Assembly (NCBI RefSeq): GCF_001514065.1
Contig: NZ_KQ948426.1
Span: 620,001-684,000 of the forward strand
Direction: 5' to 3'
From: Streptomyces antibioticus
GTDB lineage: Bacteria > Actinomycetota > Actinomycetes > Streptomycetales > Streptomycetaceae
Length of the DNA stretch: 64,000 bases
The notes under the pieces are model-generated. The model was not told the DNA's origin and did not search any database. It was given only the letters and a program-made list of their open reading frames with translations. The stretch's first letter is position 1; each line of letters opens with the position of its first letter. The position numbers were made by a program, and so were the translations under genes. This document shows positions 49,724-58,000 of this stretch, piece after piece.

Positions 49724-52228
49724 TCACTCGCCGGGGTGCGCGAGCTCGATGTCGTGACCGTCGGCTCCCCGCCCGGTCACCGTCAGGGCCGTCGCGACCG
49801 GCGGGTAGCCCGTCGCGATGACCGTGTACTCGCCGCCGTCCAGGTCGGTGAAGGCGTACGCCCCGTCCGACCCGGTGGTGGCGGTGCCGACCACGTTGCC
49901 GGCCGCGTCCACGAGGGTCACCCGTGCGTCGGCCAGCGGACCGTGCGGCGCCCGTACGACGCCCTGGACCTGGGCGCCGGAGTCCAGCTCCACCTCGATG
50001 CGGGTGACACCCGCCCCGCCGACCTCGACGGGCAGCGCGCGCGGCCGGTACCCGGCGGCGTTCACCGCGACGGTCACGGCACCCGGCACCAGCTCGGCGA
50101 AACCGAACTCGCCCTGCTCACCGGTGGTCCCGGTGGCCAGCAGATCACCGCGGACGTCGGTCACGATGACCATGGCGTCCTTCACCGGCAGCGCGCCGTC
50201 CGAGGCCCGGACGACCCCGCTCAGCCCGCTCGTGCCGCTGAGCAGGATGTCGAACGCCACCGGCTCGCCGTTGACCACGACGGTGGACGCCTGCGGCTGG
50301 AAGCCGTCCGCGGCGGCGATCAGGACGTACGACCCGACGCTGGGCGCCTCCACCCCGTACGAACCGTCCGCCTGCGTCACCGACCGGCCCAGCTGCCGTC
50401 CCGCGAGCGAGATCAGCGTGACCGCGGCCTGCGGGACGGGCGCGCTCTCGGCGCCGCGGACATGACCGCGGACCGGGATGCCGCCGGACGGTACGGCCGG
50501 GGCCTCGACGGTCGCCACGGCGGCGAGCCGCTGGGTGCCGTCGGAGACCGGCTCGGCGGTGGCCCAGCTGGGCACCCGCTCCTCGGCCACCGGCGCCTGA
50601 GCAACGGCCTCCACCGGAGCCTGCTCAGCCTCCGACTCGGACGCCGCCTGCGCCAGCGCGCCCTTGGTCTTCAGCGGGACCTCCTTGATGAACAGCGTGA
50701 TCAGGAAGGCGGCCGCGGCCAGGCAGGCGGCGATCAGGAACACGTCCGCGATGCCGTGGCCGTACGCGCTCTCCATGACCGTGCGCAGCGGCGCGGGCAG
50801 TTTGTCCATGTCCGGGATCTCGCTGGAGCCGCTCGAACCGGAGGCGAGGGAGGCGTACTTGGGGCCGAGGTCGGTCAGGCCGTCCTTGACGTAGTCGGTG
50901 ATCTTGTCGGCCATCACGGCACCGAGCACCGAGACGCCCATCGCACCGCCGAGGGACCGGAAGAAGGTGACCGTGGAGGACGCCGAACCGAGGTCCTTGG
51001 GCTCGACCTGGTTCTGCGTGCACAGCACCAGGTTCTGCATCATCATGCCGATGCCGAGACCCAGCAGGGCCATGAAGATCGCGGTCTTCCAGTAGTCCGT
51101 GTCGTAGCGGATGGTGCCGAGCAGGCCGAGGCCCGCCGTGATGAGCACGCCACCGCTGACCAGCCAGGCCTTCCAGCGCCCGGTGCGGGTGATGAACTGC
51201 CCGGAGACGGTGGAGGAGATGAACAGTCCGCCGATCATCGGGATGGTCAGCACGCCGGACATGGTCGGGGACTTGTCGCGGGCCAGCTGGAAGTACTGGG
51301 CGAAGAAGACCGTGCCGGAGAACATCGCCGTACCGACGAACATCGAGGCGATGGACGACAGGGTGATGGTCGGGTTCTTGAACAGCCGCAGCGGGATGAG
51401 GGGTTCGGAGGCCTTGGACTCCACCAGCACGAAGATCAGGGCGAGCGCGATGGAACCGCCGACCATGGCGTAGGTCTGCCAGGAGATCCAGTCGAACTTG
51501 TCACCGGCGAAGGTGACCCAGATCAGCAGCAGCGACACGGCCGCCGCGACGAAGAACGCGCCGGCCCAGTCGACCTTCACGTCCCGCTTCACGACCGGCA
51601 GGTGCAGGGTCTTCTGGAGCACGATCAGCGCGATCACGGCGAAGGGCACACCGACGTAGAAGCACCAGCGCCAGCCGAGCCAGGAGGTGTCGGTGATGAC
51701 ACCGCCGAGCAGCGGGCCGCCGACGGTGGCGACGGCGAAGGTCGCGCCGAGGTAGCCGGAGTAACGGCCGCGCTCGCGCGGGGAGATCATCGCCGCCATC
51801 ACGATCTGCGCGAGGGCGGAGAGGCCGCCGACGCCGATGCCCTGGACCACGCGGAAGGTGATCAGCATGCCGGCGTTCTGGGAGAGTCCGGCCGCGGCCG
51901 ATCCCAGCACATAGATGACGAGCGCTATCTGGACGAGCGCCTTCTTGCTGTAGAGGTCGGCGAGCTTGCCCCACAGTGGGGTGGAGGCCGTCATCGACAG
52001 CAGGGCGGCGGTGACGACCCAGGTGTAGGCGGACTGACCGCCGCCGAGGTCACCGATGATCTCCGGGAGGGCGTTCGAGACGATCGTGGACGACAGGATC
52101 GCCACGAACATCCCGAGCAGCAGCCCGGAGAGCGCCTCCATGATCTGCCGGTGCGTCATCGGGGCATGCTCGGCGCCTCCCCCGTGCTTGGCATGAGCCC
52201 GCACACCGGCTGGTGTGGTCGTTGCCAT
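49724..52228 (-). CDS. EmrB/QacA-type MFS exporter fused to three carboxypeptidase-regulatory-like domains
   Basis: This 834-aa fusion has residues 28-545 as a 14-helix DHA2 exporter (LGMFVAILSSTIVSNALPEI, GKLADLYSKK). A Glu/Ala linker (550-590) leads to three tandem beta-sandwich repeats at about 595-672, 675-748 and 752-830. Each has the pattern GxVRxxxGxPVxxAxVTLxDxxG, DGxYxF and GxYxVxxxAxGYxP. With even helix number and the N-terminus inside, these domains are predicted cytoplasmic, which is odd for a domain type usually extracellular. The MarR gene 13 bases upstream is surely cotranscribed. Confidence 0.88.
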   Translation of the reverse strand: MATTTPAGVRAHAKHGGGAEHAPMTHRQIMEALSGLLLGMFVAILSSTIVSNALPEIIGDLGGGQSAYTWVVTAALLSMTASTPLWGKLADLYSKKALVQIALVIYVLGSAAAGLSQNAGMLITFRVVQGIGVGGLSALAQIVMAAMISPRERGRYSGYLGATFAVATVGGPLLGGVITDTSWLGWRWCFYVGVPFAVIALIVLQKTLHLPVVKRDVKVDWAGAFFVAAAVSLLLIWVTFAGDKFDWISWQTYAMVGGSIALALIFVLVESKASEPLIPLRLFKNPTITLSSIASMFVGTAMFSGTVFFAQYFQLARDKSPTMSGVLTIPMIGGLFISSTVSGQFITRTGRWKAWLVSGGVLITAGLGLLGTIRYDTDYWKTAIFMALLGLGIGMMMQNLVLCTQNQVEPKDLGSASSTVTFFRSLGGAMGVSVLGAVMADKITDYVKDGLTDLGPKYASLASGSSGSSEIPDMDKLPAPLRTVMESAYGHGIADVFLIAACLAAAAFLITLFIKEVPLKTKGALAQAASESEAEQAPVEAVAQAPVAEERVPSWATAEPVSDGTQRLAAVATVEAPAVPSGGIPVRGHVRGAESAPVPQAAVTLISLAGRQLGRSVTQADGSYGVEAPSVGSYVLIAAADGFQPQASTVVVNGEPVAFDILLSGTSGLSGVVRASDGALPVKDAMVIVTDVRGDLLATGTTGEQGEFGFAELVPGAVTVAVNAAGYRPRALPVEVGGAGVTRIEVELDSGAQVQGVVRAPHGPLADARVTLVDAAGNVVGTATTGSDGAYAFTDLDGGEYTVIATGYPPVATALTVTGRGADGHDIELAHPGE

Positions 52229-52241
52229 GGGCTTCCTTCTC

Positions 52242-52754
52242 TTAAGTGTTCGCGGGTGTACGGGTGGTCTCCACGGACGTCGTGTCCGCGGATACGTCTA
52301 CGGCTCCGGATACGTGAGGGGCGCCGCGGCCGTCGTCGAAGCTCGCCCGGAGCCGGGCCATGAGCCCGCTCAACTGGGCCACCTCGTCGTCGCTCCAGTC
52401 GCTCAGCCGCTCGGCGAGCATCCGGCAGGTCCGCTCCGACAGCTCGTCGAGCCGGGCCAGGCCCGCCGGGGTGAGGTGCAGGATGCGGCCGCGCTTGTCC
52501 GTCGGGTCGGGGGAGCGCCGTATCCAGCCCCGCTCGGCGAGGTGCGCCGCATGGCGGCTGGTCACCGACATGTCCACGGCGAGCAGCTCCGAGAGCTTGC
52601 TCATGCGCATGTCCCCGTGACGGGCGAGCAGCGTCAGCACGGCGGCGGAACCGCTCGGGCAGTCGGACGGCAGGATCCGCCCCATCTCCCGCTTCACGGC
52701 ACCGAAGGCACTGAACTGGCGCATCAGCTCCTCGTACTGCGGCTGACCGGCCAT
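52242..52754 (-). CDS. MarR-family regulator of the MFS operon
   Basis: This 170-aa winged-helix regulator has RMSKLSELLAVDMSVTSRHAAHLAERGWIRRSPDPTDKRGR at residues about 50-90 with the conserved wing, and a long C-terminal dimer helix before a Ser/Thr-rich tail. It heads the operon with the fused exporter. Three TTGC-n5-GCAA-type sites lie within 100 bases upstream of its start, so it is probably autoregulated and drug-inducible. Confidence 0.9.
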   Translation of the reverse strand: MAGQPQYEELMRQFSAFGAVKREMGRILPSDCPSGSAAVLTLLARHGDMRMSKLSELLAVDMSVTSRHAAHLAERGWIRRSPDPTDKRGRILHLTPAGLARLDELSERTCRMLAERLSDWSDDEVAQLSGLMARLRASFDDGRGAPHVSGAVDVSADTTSVETTRTPANT

Positions 52755-52771
52755 GCCACCTCCCGTATTCG

Positions 52772-52784
52772 TTGCTTAGGGCAA
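52772..52784. promoter_or_regulatory. MarR operator site 1
   Basis: TTGCTTAGGGCAA (TTGC-n5-GCAA dyad) lies 18 bases before the MarR start. It repeats at 52801. Confidence 0.72.
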
Positions 52785-52800
52785 CCATAGGAGCGATTGG

Positions 52801-52813
52801 TTGCTACAGGCAA
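52801..52813. promoter_or_regulatory. MarR operator site 2
   Basis: TTGCTACAGGCAA has the same TTGC-n5-GCAA dyad as site 1, 29 bases away centre to centre. This is nearly three helical turns, suiting cooperative binding on one face. Confidence 0.72.
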
Positions 52814-52842
52814 ATAAAACGGTGTGGGTGCGACATAAAAAC

Positions 52843-52855
52843 TTGGCAAAGGCAA
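52843..52855. promoter_or_regulatory. Possible third, weaker MarR site
   Basis: TTGGCAAAGGCAA matches the TTGC-n5-GCAA pattern with one change. It is 42 bases from site 2 and closer to the divergent small membrane-protein gene. Confidence 0.4.
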
Positions 52856-52912
52856 GTATTGCGAGCGTAAACGCGCATGTGAGAGGGGCTGAAGCAGGTC
52901 CCCGCCCCGCAC

Positions 52913-52941
52913 TTGGGCCGTCACGGCGGATTCGCTAGTGT
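52913..52941 (+). promoter_or_regulatory. Promoter of a leaderless small membrane-protein gene
   Basis: TTGGGC (52913-52918), a 17-base spacer and TAGTGT (52936-52941) fit a housekeeping promoter. The ATG is 8 bases after the -10, so the mRNA would start at or next to the start codon; there is no ribosome site. Confidence 0.6.
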
Positions 52942-52949
52942 CTCGGGGC

Positions 52950-53153
52950 ATGGCTAACACCCAGGACCCCCAGGGCAACTACGACCCCGCCGGCAGCACC
53001 CAGATGTTCCGCGCGTTCGTCGACGAGGGCCCCCAGGGCCGGCAGCAGGCGGCCGCCGCCCCCACCTCGTCCGGCCCGCGCATCGGCCTGATCGTCGGTG
53101 TCGTCGTCGCCGTGGCGATCGTCGCGGCGGTGGCCTGGCTGGCGCTCAAGTAG
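52950..53153 (+). CDS. Small tail-anchored membrane protein, 67 aa
   Basis: A hydrophilic N-terminus of about 42 residues (MANTQDPQGNYDPAGSTQMF, then Gln/Ala-rich) is followed by one C-terminal helix (RIGLIVGVVVAVAIVAAVAWLALK), giving a tail-anchored layout. No family is recognised. A clear promoter 8 bases upstream suggests leaderless translation. It is convergent with the lipoprotein gene at 53163, 9 bases apart. Confidence 0.75.
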   Translation: MANTQDPQGNYDPAGSTQMFRAFVDEGPQGRQQAAAAPTSSGPRIGLIVGVVVAVAIVAAVAWLALK

Positions 53154-53162
53154 TTCGCGACG

Positions 53163-53861
53163 TCACTTCCAGCGGACGTCGACGTCCCGCGTCTCGATGT
53201 GCATGCCGAGCGGCACGCGCCACTCCTCGACGCACACCGTCCACGTCCGCTCCTTCCGCGCGCCGCCCTCCACCGGCGCCGGAAGGCCGACCTGCGACTC
53301 GACGGTCGCCCAGTCGATCCCGAGCGCCCCGATGACATGCGTCCCGAACCGCACGGTCCCCGAACGGACCGCGGCCTCCCCGGAGTTGTGGAAGACGAGC
53401 GTCACGTCCTCGCACCACCGCCGGTCGGTGGCCGTCCGCACGGGAGCGTCCCAGGTGAGCGCGGCGGGCGCGGTCGTCCGACCGGGGGAGGCCGTCGGGG
53501 ACGGTGAACCGGACGCCGTACGACCGGACTTGGCACCGCTCGACGGGCGGGCGCTCGGCGCCGGGAGTTCCGGGGCCGGGAGTTCCGGGGTCGGTGAACC
53601 GTCCGCGGGGGCAGGGGAGTTGCCGACGCCCGGGCTCGACTCACCGCTCTTGAGCGGCACCACCCGCACGTCCCCCGTCGGCTGCGCGGGCGAGGGCGTG
53701 CCGCCTGCCGGGCCGACCGCCGTGTAACCGTCACCGGCGCTCCCGCAGCCGGCCAGGGCCACCCCCAGACAGACGACGGCCGCCGATGCGCCGATCAGGG
53801 CGCCTCGACGGCCATACGTCCATGTCGTACTCGGTGTCGTGCCCGGTGTCCTACGGAGCAT
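53163..53861 (-). CDS. Putative lipoprotein with Pro/Ser-rich linker
   Basis: This 232-aa protein has a basic N-terminus and hydrophobic segment ending in a lipobox (VALAGC, Cys near 39). A roughly 95-residue Pro/Ser/Thr/Ala linker with PELPAPELPAP repeats follows. The C-terminal domain of about 95 residues has two Cys (DRRWCEDVTLVF and WTVCVEEWR) and a beta-rich pattern. It would stand off from the membrane surface. I do not recognise the domain. The next gene upstream on this strand is the SigN-like sigma factor, 39 bases away. Confidence 0.75.
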   Translation of the reverse strand: MLRRTPGTTPSTTWTYGRRGALIGASAAVVCLGVALAGCGSAGDGYTAVGPAGGTPSPAQPTGDVRVVPLKSGESSPGVGNSPAPADGSPTPELPAPELPAPSARPSSGAKSGRTASGSPSPTASPGRTTAPAALTWDAPVRTATDRRWCEDVTLVFHNSGEAAVRSGTVRFGTHVIGALGIDWATVESQVGLPAPVEGGARKERTWTVCVEEWRVPLGMHIETRDVDVRWK

Positions 53862-53900
53862 CGGGCCATGGTGGCTGACGCTCCGTCAATTATGAAGACC

Positions 53901-54791
53901 TCAGTCGGAGATGAGGCCTTCCCGCAGCTGCGCCAGGGTCCGGGTCAGCAGCCGGGAGACGTGCATCTGGGAGATGCCGACCTCCTCGCCGATCTGCGAC
54001 TGGGTCATGTTGGCGAAGAAGCGCAGCATGATGATCTGGCGCTCGCGGGGCGGCAGCTTGGCGAGCAGCGGCTTCAGGGACTCGCGGTACTCGACGCCCT
54101 CCAGGGCGGTGTCCTCGTAGCCGAGGCGGTCCGCGAGGGAGCCCTCGCCGCCGTCGTCCTCCGGGGCCGGGGAGTCGAGCGAGGAAGCGGTGTAGGCGTT
54201 GCCGACCGCGAGGCCGTCGACGACGTCCTCCTCCGACACCCCGAGAACCGCGGCGAGTTCGGCGACGGTCGGGGAGCGGTCGAGCTTCTGCGAGAGCTCG
54301 TCGCTGGCCTTGGTGAGGGCGAGCCGCAGCTCCTGGAGGCGCCGGGGCACCCGCACCGACCAGGACGTGTCCCGGAAGAACCGCTTGATCTCACCGACGA
54401 CCGTCGGCATCGCGAACGTCGGGAACTCCACGCCCCGTTCGCAGTCGAAGCGGTCGATCGCCTTGATCAGGCCGATGGTGCCGACCTGGACGATGTCCTC
54501 CATCGGCTCGTTGCGCGAGCGGAACCGGGCGGCGGCGTACCGCACCAGCGGGAGGTTGAGCTCGATCAGGGTGTCCCGGACGTAGGCACGCTCGGGGCTG
54601 TTCTCGTCGAGTGCGGCGAGCCGCAGGAAGAGGGAGCGGGACAGGGTGCGGGTGTCGATGGCTCCCGAGGCCACGGGGGCCGGGAGAGCCGGGGCCGGCG
54701 CGGCCTCGACAGCGGTTACGGCGTCGAGCGCGGGCGCGGACTCGCTCTTCGTGAGCGTGAGCACCTTCGAGCTGCCCTGGTCTGCGGACAT
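53901..54791 (-). CDS. sigN: SigB/SigF-family RNA polymerase sigma factor, probable SigN
   Basis: This 296-aa sigma factor has region 2 ([37 protein letters not shown]), region 3 ([20 protein letters not shown]) and region 4 ([39 protein letters not shown]). I chose the ATG at 54791 ([10 protein letters not shown]) with AGAGGGGG upstream; a longer reading exists. Two SigF-type genes in tandem match, from memory, the S. coelicolor sigN-sigF pair. SigN acts in the subapical stem of aerial hyphae and drives nepA. Which copy is which is inferred from order and length. Confidence 0.8.
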   Translation of the reverse strand: MSADQGSSKVLTLTKSESAPALDAVTAVEAAPAPALPAPVASGAIDTRTLSRSLFLRLAALDENSPERAYVRDTLIELNLPLVRYAAARFRSRNEPMEDIVQVGTIGLIKAIDRFDCERGVEFPTFAMPTVVGEIKRFFRDTSWSVRVPRRLQELRLALTKASDELSQKLDRSPTVAELAAVLGVSEEDVVDGLAVGNAYTASSLDSPAPEDDGGEGSLADRLGYEDTALEGVEYRESLKPLLAKLPPRERQIIMLRFFANMTQSQIGEEVGISQMHVSRLLTRTLAQLREGLISD

Positions 54792-55104
54792 GCCACCCCC
54801 TCTGGGTCGCGGGACGGTCGCGGCGGGCGTTCCGTCGAGAACGTCAGCCTTCACCTGAATACCGGAGCCGAAGCCCCGGCAAACGCGCTTCCGGCAGAAT
54901 GTCACATGTCGGCAACACGCTGTAGTGACATGTCGACATGCGAGACGTGAATACGCCCTGGATAAAGGGGGTCTGACGGTTTTTCGGCGCGGAACTGCCG
55001 GGATCCGTGCTGGTGAGCGATTCGCTCGCGAAGGTGATCTATCGCATCTGCATTCGGTTGGGCCTCAGCTGGGCCTCATTCGATTCCCGACCGGAGCTCC
55101 GGCT
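54792..55104. other. 313-base region between the two sigma factor genes
   Basis: It holds the SigN-like promoter. A perfect palindrome CATGTCGACATG is at 54929-54940, and a related ACATGTCGG is at 54904-54912, hinting at a regulator site about 140 bases before the start. I found no gene and no convincing terminator after the SigF-like gene. Confidence 0.5.
54929..54940. promoter_or_regulatory. Perfect palindrome upstream of the SigN-like gene
   Basis: CATGTCGACATG is self-complementary over 12 bp, with the half-site ACATGTCG repeated 17 bases away. It is a candidate operator for developmental control of the sigma gene. Confidence 0.45.
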
Positions 55105-55995
55105 TCAGGCCTCGATGCGATTCGCGGACCGCAACCGCTGGAAGCTACGCGCGAGTAGCCGCGAGACATGCATCTGGGAGACGCCGAGTTCCGCGCTGAT
55201 CTGCGACTGGGTGAGATTGCTGTAGTAGCGCAGCAGCAGAATCCGCTGTTCCCGCTCGGGCAGTTGCACCAGCAGATGCCGTACGAGATCCCGGTGCTCC
55301 ACGCCGTCCAGGGCGGGGTCCTCGTAGCCGAGCCGGTCAAGGAGGCCCGGCAGTCCGTCGCCCTCCTGGGCGGCCTCCAGCGAGGTCGCGTGGTACGACC
55401 GGCCGGCCTCGATGCAGGACAGCACCTCGTCCTCGCCGATGCGCAGCCGCTCGGCGATCTCGGCGGTGGTGGGGGTGCGTCCGAAGGCCGTGGTCAGGTC
55501 CTCCGTCGCGCTGTTGACCTGCACCCACAGCTCGTGCAGCCGGCGCGGTACGTGCACGGTCCGTACGTTGTCCCGGAAGTACCGCTTGATCTCGCCGACG
55601 ACCGTCGGCATCGCGAACGTCGGGAACTGCACACCGCGGTCCGGGTCGAAGCGGTCGATGGCGTTGATGAGCCCGATGGTGCCGACCTGGACGACGTCCT
55701 CCATCGGCTCGTTGCGGGAGCGGAAACGGGCGGCCGCGTAGCGCACGAGCGGGAGGTTGGCCTCGATGAGCGCCCCACGCACCCGGTTGTGCTCCGGCGT
55801 GCCCGGCTGGAGCCCCTTGAGCTGGCCGAAGAGCACCTGGGTGAGCGCCCGGGTGTCCGCTCCGCGGCTGCGCTGGGGGGCGGCGGGTGCCGGGGGCTGG
55901 ATCGGCGGGGAGGCCTGACCGGGCGCGGAGGTCTGAACGGGCGCGGGGGTCTGGACCGGCGCCTCTTCCTGGGGTGGCGCAGTACTGGCCGACAC
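55105..55995 (-). CDS. sigF: SigB/SigF-family RNA polymerase sigma factor, probable SigF
   Basis: This 296-aa sigma factor has a Pro/Gln/Ala-rich N-terminal tail ([17 protein letters not shown]), then region 2 nearly identical to its neighbour ([28 protein letters not shown]) and region 4 ([39 protein letters not shown]). I chose the GTG at 55995 because GAGGTGG is well spaced before it; a GTG 12 bases upstream is too close to that site. SigF of S. coelicolor acts late in spore maturation. No anti-sigma gene is adjacent. Confidence 0.82.
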   Translation of the reverse strand: MSASTAPPQEEAPVQTPAPVQTSAPGQASPPIQPPAPAAPQRSRGADTRALTQVLFGQLKGLQPGTPEHNRVRGALIEANLPLVRYAAARFRSRNEPMEDVVQVGTIGLINAIDRFDPDRGVQFPTFAMPTVVGEIKRYFRDNVRTVHVPRRLHELWVQVNSATEDLTTAFGRTPTTAEIAERLRIGEDEVLSCIEAGRSYHATSLEAAQEGDGLPGLLDRLGYEDPALDGVEHRDLVRHLLVQLPEREQRILLLRYYSNLTQSQISAELGVSQMHVSRLLARSFQRLRSANRIEA

Positions 55996-56183
55996 GGTCA
56001 ACGCCACCTCTTCATCGGTCTACATCGGTCAACTCATCCGTCAAAAGCGGTCATAGCATCACAAGACATGTGCACTGTGTGCAAGCACCTCATAACGCCG
56101 TGTTGAGGGAAGAGTTGGGGCAGAAGACGCACGAAAGCCCCCCGCCGTTCCGACGAGGGGCCGAACGAGGTGGAACGGGGAAC

Positions 56184-56477
56184 TCAGTACGCGTAGTCCG
56201 CGATCACCCAGGTGGCGAACTCCTTCCAGAGCCCCACCCCCGCCTGGTGCTCCGGGTGCTCGACGTACCGGCGCAGCGCGTCCGCGTCCTCGAACCCCGA
56301 GTTGATGGCGAAGTCGTAGGCGATGGGCCGGTCGCTGAGGTTCCACCCCAGCTCCCAGAACCGGATCTCGTCGATCTTCCCCTCCAGCGCCCGGAAGGCC
56401 TCGACGCCCGCCTTCACGCGCGGGTCGTCGCGCTCGACACCGTCGTTGAGCTTGAAGAGGACGAGATGGCGGATCAT
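56184..56477 (-). CDS. Dabb (stress-responsive A/B barrel) domain protein
   Basis: This 97-aa protein has a single dimeric alpha/beta-barrel domain: MIRHLVLFKLNDGV at the start, WELGWNLSDRPIAYDFAINSGFEDADALRRYVEHPEHQ in the centre with the conserved Y.HP.H motif, then WKEFATWVIADY. The ATG at 56477 has AGGAG upstream. Dabb proteins include cyclases and stress proteins; the role here is unknown. Confidence 0.85.
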   Translation of the reverse strand: MIRHLVLFKLNDGVERDDPRVKAGVEAFRALEGKIDEIRFWELGWNLSDRPIAYDFAINSGFEDADALRRYVEHPEHQAGVGLWKEFATWVIADYAY

Positions 56478-56504
56478 GAGCACTCCTGGGTACGGCGTTA
56501 CGGC

Positions 56505-56681
56505 TTACTGCGCCCCGTCGGCGAGCCAGGTGAAGAAGTCGCCGATCGCCTTGGCGGCGTCCGATATGCCCTCGAACCCTATCTGGACGTAGTCGGCGGC
56601 CTTGGCCGGGTCCGTGATGATCACGTACAGCACGAAGACCACGAGCAGATAGACGGCGGCCTTCTTCGAATTCACCGCCAT
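56505..56681 (-). CDS. Small membrane protein, 58 aa
   Basis: ATG at 56681 with GGGGGAGG upstream; stop TAA. The peptide has a basic start (MAVNSKK), one helix (AAVYLLVVFVLYVIIT, about residues 8-23) and an acidic amphipathic tail (YVQIGFEGISDAAKAIGDFF). It has strong third-position G/C bias. It ends 27 bases before the Dabb gene, so the two could be one operon. The family is not recognised. Confidence 0.75.
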   Translation of the reverse strand: MAVNSKKAAVYLLVVFVLYVIITDPAKAADYVQIGFEGISDAAKAIGDFFTWLADGAQ

Positions 56682-56812
56682 CGCGGCCTCCCCCGTGACT
56701 GAGGTGCTCTTTGGGACTGGTGTGCCGGCGGCGAGTGTAACTTCACGTCCTATTTAAGGACCAACGGCCCGCCTGCTAGGGCCCTTTGCACCCCACACGC
56801 CTCGGCACGCAC

Positions 56813-56842
56813 GAAGGGCCCCGTCTTTCGACGGGGCCCTTC
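56813..56842 (-). terminator. Terminator after tRNA-Ser(CGA)
   Basis: GAAGGGCCCCGTC and GACGGGGCCCTTC form a perfect 13-bp stem with a 4-base loop, 5 bases past the tRNA 3' end on the minus strand. Confidence 0.88.
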
Positions 56843-56847
56843 TCAAG

Positions 56848-56932
56848 CGGTAGCGGAGGGATTTGAACCCTCGGTGACTTGCGCCACACTCGCTTTCGAG
56901 GCGAGCTCCTTCGGCCGCTCGGACACGCTACC
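56848..56932 (-). tRNA. tRNA-Ser (anticodon CGA)
   Basis: On the minus strand: acceptor GGTAGCG/CGCTACC, anticodon stem CTCGC/GCGAG with loop CTCGAAA (anticodon at 56896-56898), a long variable arm and GAGGGTTCAAATCCCTC. It is the third serine isoacceptor in the window. Confidence 0.95.
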
Positions 56933-56987
56933 GAGGGAGACCTTACAGCAAGGTGGGGCATGCTCTGAAATCGGTATCCGGGGCCCC

Positions 56988-57413
56988 TCAGCGGGAGCGG
57001 AAGAACGCGGTGAGCAGCGCCGCGCACTCCTCGGCCAGGACGCCCTCGACGACCTCGGGGCGGTGGTTGAGGCGGCGGTCGCGGACGACGTCCCAGAGGG
57101 AGCCGGCCGCACCGGCCTTCTCGTCGCGGGCGCCGTAGACGACCCGGTCCACCCGGGACTGCACGAGGGCGCCCGCGCACATCGTGCAGGGTTCGAGAGT
57201 GACGACCAGGGTGCAGTCGGTCAGCCGCCACTCGCCGAGCCGGGCAGCCGCCCGGCGGATCGCGAGGACCTCCGCGTGGGCGGTCGGGTCGCCGACCGCC
57301 TCGCGTTCGTTGTGGCCGGCGCCGAGGACGGTGGTGCCGTCCGGGGCCAGTACGACCGCCCCCACGGGAACGTCCGCCCCCGCCTTCCCGGCCTCGTCCA
57401 GGGCGAGCCGCAT
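56988..57413 (-). CDS. tadA: tRNA-specific adenosine deaminase
   Basis: This 141-aa zinc deaminase converts A34 to inosine in tRNA-Arg(ACG), which is itself encoded at 34287. The active-site motifs are HAEVLAI (zinc His and proton-shuttle Glu) and LEPCTMCAGAL (zinc Cys pair); VPVGAVV is the first strand. The ATG at 57413 gives a protein some 10-15 residues shorter at the N-terminus than usual. The coding sense (DRWRAA) continues upstream to a CTG that overlaps the stop of the preceding gene, so the true start may be non-canonical. Confidence 0.92.
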   Translation of the reverse strand: MRLALDEAGKAGADVPVGAVVLAPDGTTVLGAGHNEREAVGDPTAHAEVLAIRRAAARLGEWRLTDCTLVVTLEPCTMCAGALVQSRVDRVVYGARDEKAGAAGSLWDVVRDRRLNHRPEVVEGVLAEECAALLTAFFRSR

Positions 57414-57469
57414 CGCGGCCCGCCAGCGGTCGCGTACCGGGTCCGGGGACCCCGCGGGGACGCTCCCGG

Positions 57470-58000
57470 TCAGCGGACGGTCTCCAGGACCTCCGAGGCG
57501 CCCAGGGCCTCGGCGATCTCGGTGAGCGCGTCCTCCGACAGGGCCTTCAGCTCCTTCTGGCTGACACCCAGGTCGTCGAGGATCTCGGGGTCGCCGACCG
57601 GGCCGTGCGGCACGGCCTCGGCGGAGCCGCTGCCCTCGCTGTCGTCGTCGTCCTCGTCCTCGCCGTCCTCGGTGCCGTCGAGGTCGAGGGATTCCAGGTC
57701 GGCGTCGTCTTCGCCGGGCTCCCTTCCGAGCAGTTCGTCGGTGAGCAGGATCTCGCCGTAACTGCTGCGGGCAGCGGCGGCGGCGTCCGACACGTAGATA
57801 CGGGGGTCGTCCTCGCCGTCGATGCGGACGACGCCGAACCAGGCGTCCTCCTGCTCGATGAGAACCAGCACCGTGTCGTCCTCGGGCGAGGCTTCACGGG
57901 CCAGTTCGGCCAGATCCGACAGGGTCTCCACATCGTCGAGCTCTGTGTCGCTCGCTTCCCACCCGTCTTCGGTGCGCGCGAGCAGTGCGGCGAAGTACAC
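57470..58000 (-). CDS. TadA-associated acidic protein
   Basis: This 176-aa cytosolic protein has its GTG start at 58000 supported by GGGAG 7 bases upstream; it begins (V)YFAALLARTEDGWEA. A central VLVLIEQEDAWFGVVRIDG, a YVSDAAAA block, a strongly acidic stretch (EDGEDEDDDDSEG, about residues 118-130) and a helical C-terminus (DLGVSQKELKALSEDALTEIAEALG) are visible. Actinobacterial genomes keep this gene directly before tadA, hence its usual name; its biochemical role is unknown. The gap to the annotated tadA start is 56 bases. Confidence 0.8.
   Translation of the reverse strand: MYFAALLARTEDGWEASDTELDDVETLSDLAELAREASPEDDTVLVLIEQEDAWFGVVRIDGEDDPRIYVSDAAAAARSSYGEILLTDELLGREPGEDDADLESLDLDGTEDGEDEDDDDSEGSGSAEAVPHGPVGDPEILDDLGVSQKELKALSEDALTEIAEALGASEVLETVR

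Noticed and set aside
49736-52363. An 875-codon plus-strand frame opposite the fused MFS gene
   Set aside because: It is a mirror of the exporter; its Gly/Arg/His-rich translation has no structure and no ribosome site.
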